Assembly (NCBI GenBank): GCA_937881255.1
Contig: CALGFH010000214.1
Span: 1-5,063 of the forward strand
Reading direction: 5' to 3'
From: an uncultured Actinomycetes bacterium
Lineage (GTDB): Bacteria > Actinomycetota > CALGFH01
DNA: 5,063 nt
Made by a program: the position numbers and the translations under genes. Numbering within the stretch: the first letter of the stretch is position 1; every line of letters starts with the position of its first letter. Below, piece by piece: positions 1 to 5,063 of this stretch. The notes beneath the pieces are model-generated. The model was given only the letters and a program-made list of their open reading frames with translations, did no database searches and was not told the DNA's origin.

Positions 1-728
1 AAGCCCTTGACGGCCAGCTTGAGGACGACCTGGCCGGGGGCCATGAGGTCGGCGACCCGGGTGGCGGCGAGGCCCTCGAGCTCGGCCAGACGGGCCGCGT
101 AGGCGGCGGGGCCGGCGCGGCGGGCGGCGTCAAGGAGGCGGGCGTTGGCCCAGACCTTGGCCCGGGACTCGCGCAGGAAGCGCTTGGTGGCCAGGCGGTT
201 GAGGGGCTGGAGGAGGCGGTCGGTGCGGGAGCGGGGGCCACCGACGGCCTCCAGCTCGGTGTCCTCGGCGCCGACCCGGGCGACCAGGACCTGGTCGATG
301 TGCTCGTGGTCGGCGCGGCGGGCGGCCAGCACGGCGGGGTCGTCGAACTCGGGCTCGGAGATGACGGCCAGGAGCGACTGGGCCAGGTCGTAGTTGATGT
401 GGGCGTTCATGCCCAGCAGCACGTGGCGCAGCGGCGGCAGCCCGTCGCCCTGGCCGGCCCCGAAGGCGACCGCCCACGGCTCGGGCGGGCGGCGGCCGGC
501 CCGGGCGGCCTCGACCGCGTCCAGGTAGAGCCCGGCGAAGGCGACGTCCCAGCGCTCGACCCACTCCGGGTCGCGGAACCCGCCTCTGGCCAGCTCCGCG
601 GCCACCGCCCGGGTGGTCCGCAGGTAGGTGGCGAGGAAGTAGCGGGCCGGGTCGCCGCCGGCCTCCAGCGGCGCCAGCAGCCCCTCCATCCGCTCCACCA
701 GGGCGTCGATGCCGGCCGTGGGCTCCAT
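1..728 (-). CDS. DUF5995 family protein, N-terminal 242 residues (cut by window edge)
   Basis: The minus-strand frame from the ATG at 728 stays open to position 1, giving 242 complete codons plus two bases; the C-terminus lies outside the window. I recognise the family from GMNAHINYDL (residues 106-115), the hallmark of DUF5995, a mostly actinobacterial family of unknown function. Supporting segments are FRDPEWVERWDVAFAGLY (51-68), PWAVAF (84-89) and the late helix KVWANARLLDAARRAG (191-206). The protein looks soluble and mainly helical, with no signal peptide or membrane segment. Polar residues at His110, Asn112, Asp114, His141, His143 and Asp145 could form a metal or active site, but this is inference. 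GC-rich third positions support coding. The ATG at 728 has no good Shine-Dalgarno; the frame stays open further upstream, with a TTG at 758 as alternative, but ATG gives a family-like N-terminus. It is divergent from the Rossmann protein gene. Family assignment is fairly sure; function is unknown. Confidence 0.82.
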   Translation of the reverse strand, partial: MEPTAGIDALVERMEGLLAPLEAGGDPARYFLATYLRTTRAVAAELARGGFRDPEWVERWDVAFAGLYLDAVEAARAGRRPPEPWAVAFGAGQGDGLPPLRHVLLGMNAHINYDLAQSLLAVISEPEFDDPAVLAARRADHEHIDQVLVARVGAEDTELEAVGGPRSRTDRLLQPLNRLATKRFLRESRAKVWANARLLDAARRAGPAAYAARLAELEGLAATRVADLMAPGQVVLKLAVKG

Positions 729-836
729 GGTGGCCAGCCTGCCAGCAGAGCAGGCCAACGTCCAGCAGGCCGGGCGGCCGGGGCCCGTGCCGGCCCCTCG
801 ACGGGAAACGGCCCGGGATGCGCAGTATGGGCACTC

Positions 837-841
837 GGGAG
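837..841 (+). promoter_or_regulatory. Possible ribosome binding site of the Rossmann protein gene
   Basis: GGGAG lies 3 nt before the ATG at 845 and 12 nt before the ATG at 854. Neither spacing is ideal, so it does not settle the start. It does argue against the ATGs at 818 and 827, which lie upstream of it. Confidence 0.4.
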
Positions 842-853
842 AAGATGGCCGGC

Positions 854-1762
854 ATGGAGATCCTGGTCACCGGGGCCGGCGGGTTCGTGGGGGCCGCGCT
901 CGCCCCCGAGCTGGTGGCCCGGGGGCACGCGGTCCGAGCCGGCACCCGTGACCCCGGTCGCCGTCCTGCCCCCGCCGGGGCCGTGGCTCAGCGCTTCGAC
1001 CTGGACGACGAGGCCAGCCTGGGGCCGGCTCTTGACGGCGTCGAGCTCGCCTACTACCTGGTCCACTCGATGGCCCAGAAGGGCGAGTTCGCCCGCCGCG
1101 ACCTGCACCACGCGCGAGCCTTCGGGCGCGCGGCCCGGGCCGCCGGGGTCGACCGGGTGGTCTACCTGTCGGGGCTGGGCGACGAGCGCGAGGGCCTCAG
1201 CGAGCACCTGGCCAGCCGCCGGGCGGTCGAGGACGCGCTGGCCTCGACCGGGCCCGAGCTGACCGTGCTGCGGGCGGCGATCGTGCTCGGCCGGGGCGGG
1301 GCCAGCTTCGAGATGCTGGTCCAGCTGGTCCGGCGGCTGCCGGTGATGCTCTGTCCCCGCTGGGTGGAGACGGCCAGCCAGCCCATCGCCCTGGCCGACA
1401 CCGTCGGCTACCTGGGCGACGCCGCCGAGACCGAGGCGACCCGGGGCCAGCGGCTGGAGATCGGCGGGCCCGAGGTGCTGAGCTACCGGGAGATGATGCT
1501 GCGCTTCGCCCGGCTGGAGGGCCGGCGGCGGGTGATCGTCAGCGTCCCGCTGTTCACCCCGGGGCTGTCGTCGCACTGGATCGGGCTGGTCACCGACGTC
1601 CCGGCGGCGGTGGCCCGGCCCCTGGCCGAGGGCCTGCGCAACCGGGTGGTGGTCAGCAACGGCGCCGCCCGCCGGCTCATGCCCCGCGACCTGGCCACCT
1701 TCGAGGAGGCCTGCCGGGTCGCCCTCGGGCTCCCGGCGGCTCCGGGGGGTGGCTCCGGCTAG
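854..1762 (+). CDS. YbjT-like NAD(P)-binding Rossmann-fold protein (atypical SDR / NmrA-like)
   Basis: A 302-residue cytoplasmic protein whose N-terminus MEILVTGAGGFVG (1-13) carries the TGxxGxxG dinucleotide-binding loop of atypical short-chain dehydrogenases. Arg29 and Arg32 after the second strand would suit NADP, but this is not decisive. Segments shared with Escherichia coli YbjT, from memory, are AYYLVHSM (66-73), RVVYLSGL (101-108), SEHLASRRAVEDAL (116-129), TVLRAAIVLG (137-146), LPVMLCPRWV (162-171) and QPIAL (176-180). The C-terminal helices (SSHWIGLVTDVP, 239-250) also match that group. The full-length relatives I recall carry a C-terminal DUF2867 domain; here the protein ends after the Rossmann and substrate-lid core. 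There is no YxxxK dyad, so it may bind a nucleotide without being a classical dehydrogenase. Substrate is unknown. The start at 854 fits the family N-terminus; in-frame ATGs at 818, 827 and 845 are alternatives. GGGAG at 837-841 lies 12 nt before 854 and 3 nt before 845. Its stop overlaps that of the convergent protease gene. Confidence 0.88.
   Translation: MEILVTGAGGFVGAALAPELVARGHAVRAGTRDPGRRPAPAGAVAQRFDLDDEASLGPALDGVELAYYLVHSMAQKGEFARRDLHHARAFGRAARAAGVDRVVYLSGLGDEREGLSEHLASRRAVEDALASTGPELTVLRAAIVLGRGGASFEMLVQLVRRLPVMLCPRWVETASQPIALADTVGYLGDAAETEATRGQRLEIGGPEVLSYREMMLRFARLEGRRRVIVSVPLFTPGLSSHWIGLVTDVPAAVARPLAEGLRNRVVVSNGAARRLMPRDLATFEEACRVALGLPAAPGGGSG
1759..1762. other. Shared CTAG: overlapping stop codons of two convergent genes
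   Basis: The palindrome CTAG contains the TAG stop of the plus-strand Rossmann gene (1760-1762) and, read on the other strand, the TAG stop of the MarP-like gene (1761-1759). The genes overlap tail to tail by 4 bp. There is therefore no intergenic room for a bidirectional terminator, and transcription of each gene must end inside the other. Confidence 0.9.
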
Positions 1763-2982
1763 ACCGCGCAGCCGCCGACCGACACCGGGCGGCGGTTCCC
1801 GCCGTTGCGGTCCAGGGCCCGGCGGACCTCGGCGTTGGTCAAGGCGTAGCCCTCGGCCTGGTCGGCCGTCGAGGCGGCGAACACCACCCCAAGCGGCCGG
1901 CCCCGCAGGTCGACCACCGGGCCGCCGCTGACCCCCTTGCGGACCCGGGCGTGGAGCACGTAGATGTCGCGGCGGACCTCCTGGGTCCTGGCGTAGATGT
2001 CCGGGGCCTGGGGCTGGGTGCGGAGCACGACCTCGGCCCCGATGACCCTCTGGGGGCCGCCGCCCGGGTAGCCGATCACCACCGCCTGCTGGCCCCGCTT
2101 GGCCGCCGCCGTGGCCAGGCGCAGCGGCCTGACCGAGAGGTCGGGGACCGACAGCAGGGCCAGGTCGTGGGCCGGGTCGAAGTAGACGACGCTGGCCCCG
2201 GTCCGCGCGCCCTCGTTGGTCACCACCTCGTGGCGGCGCGACCCGGCGACCACGTGGGCGTTGGTGATGACCAGGTTGCCGGCCACCGGGAAGCCGCTGC
2301 CGAACAGCACCCCGCCGCAGCCCCGGCTCTCGATCTTGAGGGTGGCGTTGGCCGCCCGCAGCACGTCCGGGTTCCTGGCCGCCTCGGGCGGGGGGCCGGA
2401 GACCACCGGCGGGCGCAGGGTGGCGAACGCCTCCGGGAACCCCGAGCGGCCGAGCAGGCCCCGCAGCTGGGCCAGCGCGGCCGGGGGCCGGGGGGCGTAG
2501 GTGTCGATCGTCCGGAGCACGCTGGAGGAGTTGACCGCCCGGGAGAACGGCGACAGGGGCACGTTGCTCAGGGTCAGGGCGACGAACCACATGGCCACGG
2601 CCGCGACCACGGTCGCCACCACCGCCCCCCCGATGGCGTCGGCCCGGCTGGTCCAGCGCCCGCCCAGCAGCGACCGGACCCGGATGCCGAGCAGGTTGCC
2701 GACGGCATGGCAGGCGGCGGCGACCAGGAAGAACACCACCACCGCGGTCAGCAGCCGCCGCACCGAGCTGTCGGCCGAGACCAGCAGGCCCGCCTGGGTG
2801 GCCGCCCACGCCCCCAGGGCCAGGCCGATCAGCAGCCCGAGGTAGCCGAGGAGCACCATCGCGAACCCGCGCCGCCAGCCGCTCAGGGCGGCCAGGGCCA
2901 GGATCACGAGCAGGAGGATGTCGATCGGTTGCAGGTCGAATGGCATCGCTGTCCCGACCACGGGGAGCTGGAAGGGTGACAT
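1759..2982 (-). CDS. marP: MarP-like membrane-anchored trypsin-like serine protease (CvpA domain plus protease)
   Basis: A 407-residue protein with the architecture of Mycobacterium tuberculosis MarP (Rv3671c, about 397 residues), which protects cells from acid and oxidative stress and acts on the peptidoglycan hydrolase RipA. Four hydrophobic helices (about 20-35, 40-62, 74-95, 116-138) form a CvpA-type membrane domain. A Ser/Pro/Ala-rich linker (140-205) leads to a chymotrypsin-fold domain (about 207-407) that should face outside the membrane. The catalytic triad is visible: His243 in TNAHVVAG, Asp273 in AHDLALL, Ser352 in GVSGGPV. Cys222 and Cys405 match the cysteines that form the regulatory disulfide in MarP; spacing between key residues is within one or two of mycobacterial MarP as I recall it. 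The start at 2982 has AGGA 4 nt upstream. Met13 (2946), preceded by GGGA with a 5-nt gap, is a credible alternative that removes 12 non-family residues. The native target here is unknown. Confidence 0.9.
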   Translation of the reverse strand: MSPFQLPVVGTAMPFDLQPIDILLLVILALAALSGWRRGFAMVLLGYLGLLIGLALGAWAATQAGLLVSADSSVRRLLTAVVVFFLVAAACHAVGNLLGIRVRSLLGGRWTSRADAIGGAVVATVVAAVAMWFVALTLSNVPLSPFSRAVNSSSVLRTIDTYAPRPPAALAQLRGLLGRSGFPEAFATLRPPVVSGPPPEAARNPDVLRAANATLKIESRGCGGVLFGSGFPVAGNLVITNAHVVAGSRRHEVVTNEGARTGASVVYFDPAHDLALLSVPDLSVRPLRLATAAAKRGQQAVVIGYPGGGPQRVIGAEVVLRTQPQAPDIYARTQEVRRDIYVLHARVRKGVSGGPVVDLRGRPLGVVFAASTADQAEGYALTNAEVRRALDRNGGNRRPVSVGGCAV

Positions 2983-2985
2983 CTC

Positions 2986-2991
2986 ATCCTA
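2986..2991 (-). promoter_or_regulatory. Possible -10 element for the MarP-like gene
   Basis: Minus-strand TAGGAT fits the actinobacterial TAnnnT pattern and lies in one of the few A/T-richer patches in the window. A start of transcription about 7 nt downstream would fall at or inside the ATG at 2982. That would favour translation from the ATG at 2946 with a short leader. No convincing -35 sits at the right distance (TTGGTC at 3003-3008 is only 11 nt away). It overlaps the ribosome binding site call, so only one of the two readings may be right. Confidence 0.22.
2987..2990 (-). promoter_or_regulatory. Weak ribosome binding site before the 2982 start of the MarP-like gene
   Basis: AGGA on the minus strand with a 4-nt spacer to the ATG at 2982. 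A competing GGGA at 2952-2955 sits 5 nt before the in-frame ATG at 2946, so ribosome binding sites alone do not choose between the two starts. Confidence 0.4.
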
Positions 2992-3057
2992 ATCGGTCGG
3001 CGGACCAAGCACCGGGGGCTTCACCAGGAGCCGGGGCATGCCGATGCTCACAAACGT

Positions 3058-3264
3058 ATGGACATCGACGTCGACACCGAGCTGGCTCCGCTGTCGCTGG
3101 CCGCGGCCCGGGCGCTGTTCCGGGCCCCGCAGGCCGAGGACGCGTGCTGGGCGGACGTGCACATGCCCGACGGGACGGTCAGGGCCTGCGGACGGCCCGA
3201 GGCGACCAACCTCGGGCTCTGCGGCGAGCACCGGATCGAGCTGTTCGGCCTCGAGGCCTCCTGA
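3058..3264 (+). CDS. Small hypothetical protein (68 residues) with a possible Cys3His metal-binding motif
   Basis: I do not recognise this protein. It has an acidic N-terminus (Asp2, Asp4, Asp6, Glu8), an Ala/Leu-rich stretch that could be a short helix (12-25), then Cys30, Cys44, Cys55 and His58 spaced C-x13-C-x10-C-x2-H. The part ACGRPEATNLGLCGEH (43-58) resembles the C-x-RP-x-GLC-x2-H knuckle seen in small zinc-binding domains, so a zinc site is plausible but unproven. No signal peptide or membrane segment is seen. Codon use is strongly GC at third positions throughout, which supports real coding despite the small size. ATG 3058 is the only usual start codon in frame after the stop at 2977-2979, but no Shine-Dalgarno lies at the right distance. 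The AGGAG at 3026-3030 is 27 nt away and better placed for out-of-frame ATG 3038. The gene is divergent from the MarP-like gene and ends 12 bp from the convergent flavoprotein gene. Confidence 0.68.
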   Translation: MDIDVDTELAPLSLAAARALFRAPQAEDACWADVHMPDGTVRACGRPEATNLGLCGEHRIELFGLEAS

Positions 3265-3276
3265 CCGCCGACCCGC

Positions 3277-4653
3277 CTACAGACAGTCGGCCAGGGACCG
3301 CTCGACCTGCTCGGAGAGCTTGCGCACGGCGATCAGCACCGGGTCCCAGACCGGTGAGAACGGCGGCGCATAGGACAGGTCCATGTTGACCATCTCGTCG
3401 ACGGCCATGCCGTTCCAGATGGCGGTGGCGAACACGTCGATGCGCTTGGCCGCGCCCTCCTTGCCGACGATCTGGGCGCCCAGCAGCCGGCCCGAGCGGC
3501 GCTCGGCCAGCACCTTGGTCCGGATCGGGGCGGCCCCCGGGAAGTAGCCGGCCCTGGTGGTCGAGTCGACCGCCGTCTGCTCCCACTCCAGGCCGAGCTT
3601 GCCCAGCTCGGCCTCGGACAGCCCGGTGCGGGCGACCTCGACGTCGCACACCTTGGAGACGGCCGTGCCGAGCACGCCCGGGAAGGTGGCGTAGCCGCCG
3701 CCGATGTTGATGCCGCAGACCCGGCCCTGCTTGTTGGCGATGGTCCCCAGGTGGTAGCTGACCGGCTTGCCGGAGACGAGGTGCTGGGACTCGGCGCAGT
3801 CGCCGGCCGCCCAGACCCCGTCGTGGGGGGTCCGCATGCGCGGGTTGACGGCGATGGCGCCGCTTTCGCCGAGCTGGATGCCGGACGACCCGGCCAGGCC
3901 GACGGCCGGCTTGGTGCCGAGGCCGAGGACGACCAGGTCGGCCTCCAGGGTCCGCTCGGCGGTCCGGACCGCCCTGACCCGCCCGTCGCCCTCGATCGCC
4001 GCCACCTCCTCCTCCAGGTACAGCTCGACCCCGATGTCCCGGACCGCCTTGGAGACGAGCTCGCCCATGTCGGGGTCGATCCGGTTCATCACCTGGGGGG
4101 CGGCCTCGACCAGGGCGGTGGCGACACCCCGGTTGACCAGGGCCTCGGCCGCTTCCAGGCCGATGTAGCCGCCGCCGACGATCACCGCCCGCTCCGGGCC
4201 GGCGTCGATCGCCTTGCGCAGCTCGATGCCGTCCTGGAGCACCGACAGCCCGTAGACCCCGGGCAGGTCGATGCCGTCGATGGGCGGGCGCAGCGGCTCG
4301 GAGCCGGTGGCCACCACCAGCAGGTCCCAGGGCTCCTCGACCACCCGGCCGCCGTCCAGGTCGCGCACCCGGACCCGCCGGGCCTCCAGGTCGACGGCGT
4401 CGACCTCGTGGCGGGTCCGGACCTCGATGCCCTGCTCGGCGAACTCCTCGGGGGTGCGGGCGACCAGGTCGCGCCAGTCCTTGACCACGCCGCCGGCGTA
4501 GTAGGGCGTCCCGCAGGCCGAGTAGGAGGTGTGCAGCCCCCGCTCGAAGGCGACGATCTCCAGGTCCTCGGGCTTGCGGCGCTTGCGCGCCTGGGCGGCC
4601 GCGCTCATCCCGGCCGCGTCGCCCCCGACCACCACCATGCGCGTCCCTGCCAC
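3277..4653 (-). CDS. CoA-disulfide reductase / NADH oxidase-family FAD-dependent pyridine nucleotide-disulfide oxidoreductase
   Basis: A 458-residue cytoplasmic flavoprotein of the family holding CoA-disulfide reductase, NADH oxidase and NAD(P)H persulfide reductases. In order: FAD-binding VVVGGDAAGMSAA (7-19), the redox motif SYSACGTPYY (43-52) with its single active Cys47, the NAD(P)H-binding loop VGGGYIGLEAAE (159-170), the second FAD motif WAAGDCAE (281-288), and a C-terminal dimerisation domain (about 325-450). Glu183 after the second strand of the nucleotide domain suggests NADH preference. Tyr370 (AGYFPGA) and Tyr428 (SYAPPFS) match, with identical 58-residue separation, the two catalytic tyrosines Tyr361 and Tyr419 of Staphylococcus aureus CoA-disulfide reductase. 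This favours CoA-disulfide or CoA-persulfide chemistry over a water-forming oxidase. There is no C-terminal rhodanese domain. The penultimate residue is Cys457. The start is GTG at 4653, supported by a strong ribosome binding site; ATG at 4638 would be too far from it. It is divergent from a DsrE gene, which fits sulfane-sulfur handling. The exact substrate is not decidable from sequence. Confidence 0.9.
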   Translation of the reverse strand: MAGTRMVVVGGDAAGMSAAAQARKRRKPEDLEIVAFERGLHTSYSACGTPYYAGGVVKDWRDLVARTPEEFAEQGIEVRTRHEVDAVDLEARRVRVRDLDGGRVVEEPWDLLVVATGSEPLRPPIDGIDLPGVYGLSVLQDGIELRKAIDAGPERAVIVGGGYIGLEAAEALVNRGVATALVEAAPQVMNRIDPDMGELVSKAVRDIGVELYLEEEVAAIEGDGRVRAVRTAERTLEADLVVLGLGTKPAVGLAGSSGIQLGESGAIAVNPRMRTPHDGVWAAGDCAESQHLVSGKPVSYHLGTIANKQGRVCGINIGGGYATFPGVLGTAVSKVCDVEVARTGLSEAELGKLGLEWEQTAVDSTTRAGYFPGAAPIRTKVLAERRSGRLLGAQIVGKEGAAKRIDVFATAIWNGMAVDEMVNMDLSYAPPFSPVWDPVLIAVRKLSEQVERSLADCL

Positions 4654-4656
4654 GTG

Positions 4657-4663
4657 CCCTCCT
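4657..4663 (-). promoter_or_regulatory. Strong ribosome binding site deciding the GTG start of the flavoprotein gene
   Basis: Minus-strand AGGAGGG ends 3 nt before the GTG at 4653 (5 nt if the core AGGAG is used). It is the best Shine-Dalgarno on the minus strand here and supports GTG 4653 over the ATG five codons downstream. Confidence 0.7.
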
Positions 4664-4713
4664 CGTCGACGGCTGCCGGAGGCTAGTCTGCCCTGTCGGA
4701 GCGACGACTACCC

Positions 4714-4720
4714 GGGAGGT
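4714..4720 (+). promoter_or_regulatory. Ribosome binding site of the DsrE-family gene
   Basis: GGGAGGT lies 8 nt before the GTG at 4729, a near-ideal match and spacing. It decides this GTG start, which gives a family-like N-terminus. Confidence 0.75.
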
Positions 4721-4728
4721 CGGGCCAG

Positions 4729-5063
4729 GTGACCAGGCTGCTGTTCCACTGCACCCACGGGCGGGACGACCCGGAGCGGGCGATCGTTCCCTTCATCGCC
4801 GCCAACGTGGCCGCCGCCTCCGGGCAGGAGGCGGTGGTGGTGCTGACCATCGAGGGCGCCTGGCTGTGCAAGCGCGGCTACGCCGAGACGGTCGCCGCCG
4901 ACGGCTTCCCCGACCTGGCCGAGCTGGTCGCCTCCTTCGTCGAGGCCGGCGGCCAGATCTGGGGCTGCAGCGCCTGCACCACCCCCCGCGGCATCACCGA
5001 GTCCGACCTGATCGACGGCGCCCAGATCGTCGGCGCCGCCACCATCGTCGCCGCCGTCGCCGA
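4729..5063 (+). CDS. DsrE-family sulfur-handling protein, N-terminal 111 residues (cut by window edge)
   Basis: The frame from GTG 4729 is open to the window end, giving 111 complete codons. The fold signature is that of the DsrE/DsrF-like family: a first strand TRLLFHCTHG (2-11), a helix PERAIVPFIAANVAAASG (15-32), a second strand EAVVVLTIEGAWL (34-46), KRGYAE (48-53), then a helix LAELVASFVEAGG (63-75) followed by IWGCSACTTPRGITESDLIDGAQIVGA (77-103). DsrE/TusD proteins pass sulfur as a cysteine persulfide. Here Cys80 and Cys83 form a CSAC motif just before PRGI, as in the stand-alone actinobacterial DsrE-like group; Cys8 and Cys47 are further candidates. Little beyond the final strand or helix should be missing, since such proteins are usually about 115-125 residues. 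It is soluble and divergent from the disulfide/persulfide reductase gene, which suggests, but does not prove, a common thiol-sulfur role. Some relatives are annotated as peroxiredoxins without evidence. Confidence 0.87.
   Translation, partial: MTRLLFHCTHGRDDPERAIVPFIAANVAAASGQEAVVVLTIEGAWLCKRGYAETVAADGFPDLAELVASFVEAGGQIWGCSACTTPRGITESDLIDGAQIVGAATIVAAVA

Larger units (their letters stand above)
4654..4728. promoter_or_regulatory. Divergent intergenic region between the flavoprotein and DsrE genes
   Basis: These 75 bp must hold both promoters unless they lie inside the coding regions. Two TAnnnT hexamers overlap around the palindrome CTAG (4683-4686): TAGTCT on plus (4684-4689) and TAGCCT on minus (4685-4680). 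Each leaves room for a short leader with the ribosome binding site seen. No -35 consensus is evident for either, so the promoter assignment is weak. The overlap would make the two promoters mutually exclusive. Confidence 0.3.

Noticed and set aside
780..797. Inverted repeat GGGGCC / GGCCCC with a 6-nt loop in the 729-853 spacer, considered as an operator or terminator
   Set aside because: Short G/C-only inverted repeats are expected by chance at this base composition. There is no T-tract, and both flanking genes begin here, so a terminator makes no sense. No clear promoter was seen in this 125-bp spacer either.
300..1262. A 320-codon plus-strand open frame
   Set aside because: It is antisense to the DUF5995 gene and then out of frame with the Rossmann gene. 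The translation has no recognisable domain and is Gly/Ala/Arg-rich.
407..2809. An 800-codon open frame on the minus strand
   Set aside because: It lies antisense to the Rossmann gene and out of frame with the protease and DUF5995 genes. Its product is low-complexity Gly/Arg/Pro/Ala-rich, typical of a shadow frame in very GC-rich DNA.
1951..2979. A 342-codon plus-strand open frame opposite the MarP-like gene
   Set aside because: It is Gly/Arg/His/Gln-rich with no motif, and the opposite strand holds a protease with an intact catalytic triad.
3265..3276. A terminator between the convergent small gene and flavoprotein gene
   Set aside because: The gap is only 12 bp and shows no hairpin followed by a T-tract.
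3038..3373. A 111-codon plus-strand frame with a well-placed AGGAG
   Set aside because: The product is Arg/Pro/Ser/Thr-rich and overlaps both the 68-residue gene and the end of the flavoprotein gene. Third-position base use supports the 3058 frame instead. The ribosome binding site mismatch is kept as a finding.
4651..4656. CACGTG palindrome overlapping the GTG start of the flavoprotein gene
   Set aside because: A single 6-bp palindrome is not evidence for an operator, and half of it is the start codon.
3751..4686. A 311-codon plus-strand open frame opposite the flavoprotein gene
   Set aside because: It is the antisense shadow of a gene with all expected cofactor motifs. Its composition is Asp/Gly/Leu-rich and it has no family features.

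Overview
The window is very GC-rich (clearly above 65% by eye, not computed) and its genes have almost exclusively G or C at third codon positions. Together with the gene families present (a MarP-type membrane serine protease, a DUF5995 protein, GTG starts with AGGAGG-type ribosome binding sites) this points to a chromosomal segment of an actinobacterium (Actinomycetota). I cannot name the genus. There are six protein-coding genes, of which the first and last are cut by the window ends. I saw no rRNA or tRNA, no CRISPR array, no insertion sequence and no long repeat.

Layout: (1) 1-728, minus strand, the N-terminal 242 residues of a DUF5995 protein, running off the left edge. (2) 854-1762, plus, a YbjT-like NAD(P)-binding Rossmann protein, divergent from gene 1 across a 125-bp spacer. 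(3) 1759-2982, minus, a MarP-like protease: a CvpA-type four-helix membrane domain followed by a trypsin-like domain. It converges on gene 2 so tightly that the two stop codons share one CTAG. (4) 3058-3264, plus, a 68-residue unrecognised protein with a possible Cys3His metal site, divergent from gene 3 across 75 bp. (5) 3277-4653, minus, a CoA-disulfide reductase/NADH oxidase-family flavoprotein that converges on gene 4 with 12 bp between stops. (6) 4729-5063, plus, the first 111 residues of a DsrE-family protein with a CSAC motif, divergent from gene 5 across 75 bp.

The strands alternate strictly (- + - + - +), so no two genes here form an operon. Any co-regulation would have to act through the shared divergent spacers at 729-853, 2983-3057 and 4654-4728. 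The clearest functional theme is thiol and sulfane-sulfur or redox stress. A flavin disulfide/persulfide reductase faces a DsrE-type sulfur-handling protein, and the nearby protease belongs to a family that protects the mycobacterial envelope against acid and oxidative stress. This link is inference from family knowledge and position. The rest looks like ordinary actinobacterial chromosome, and I do not see a clearly new multi-gene system.
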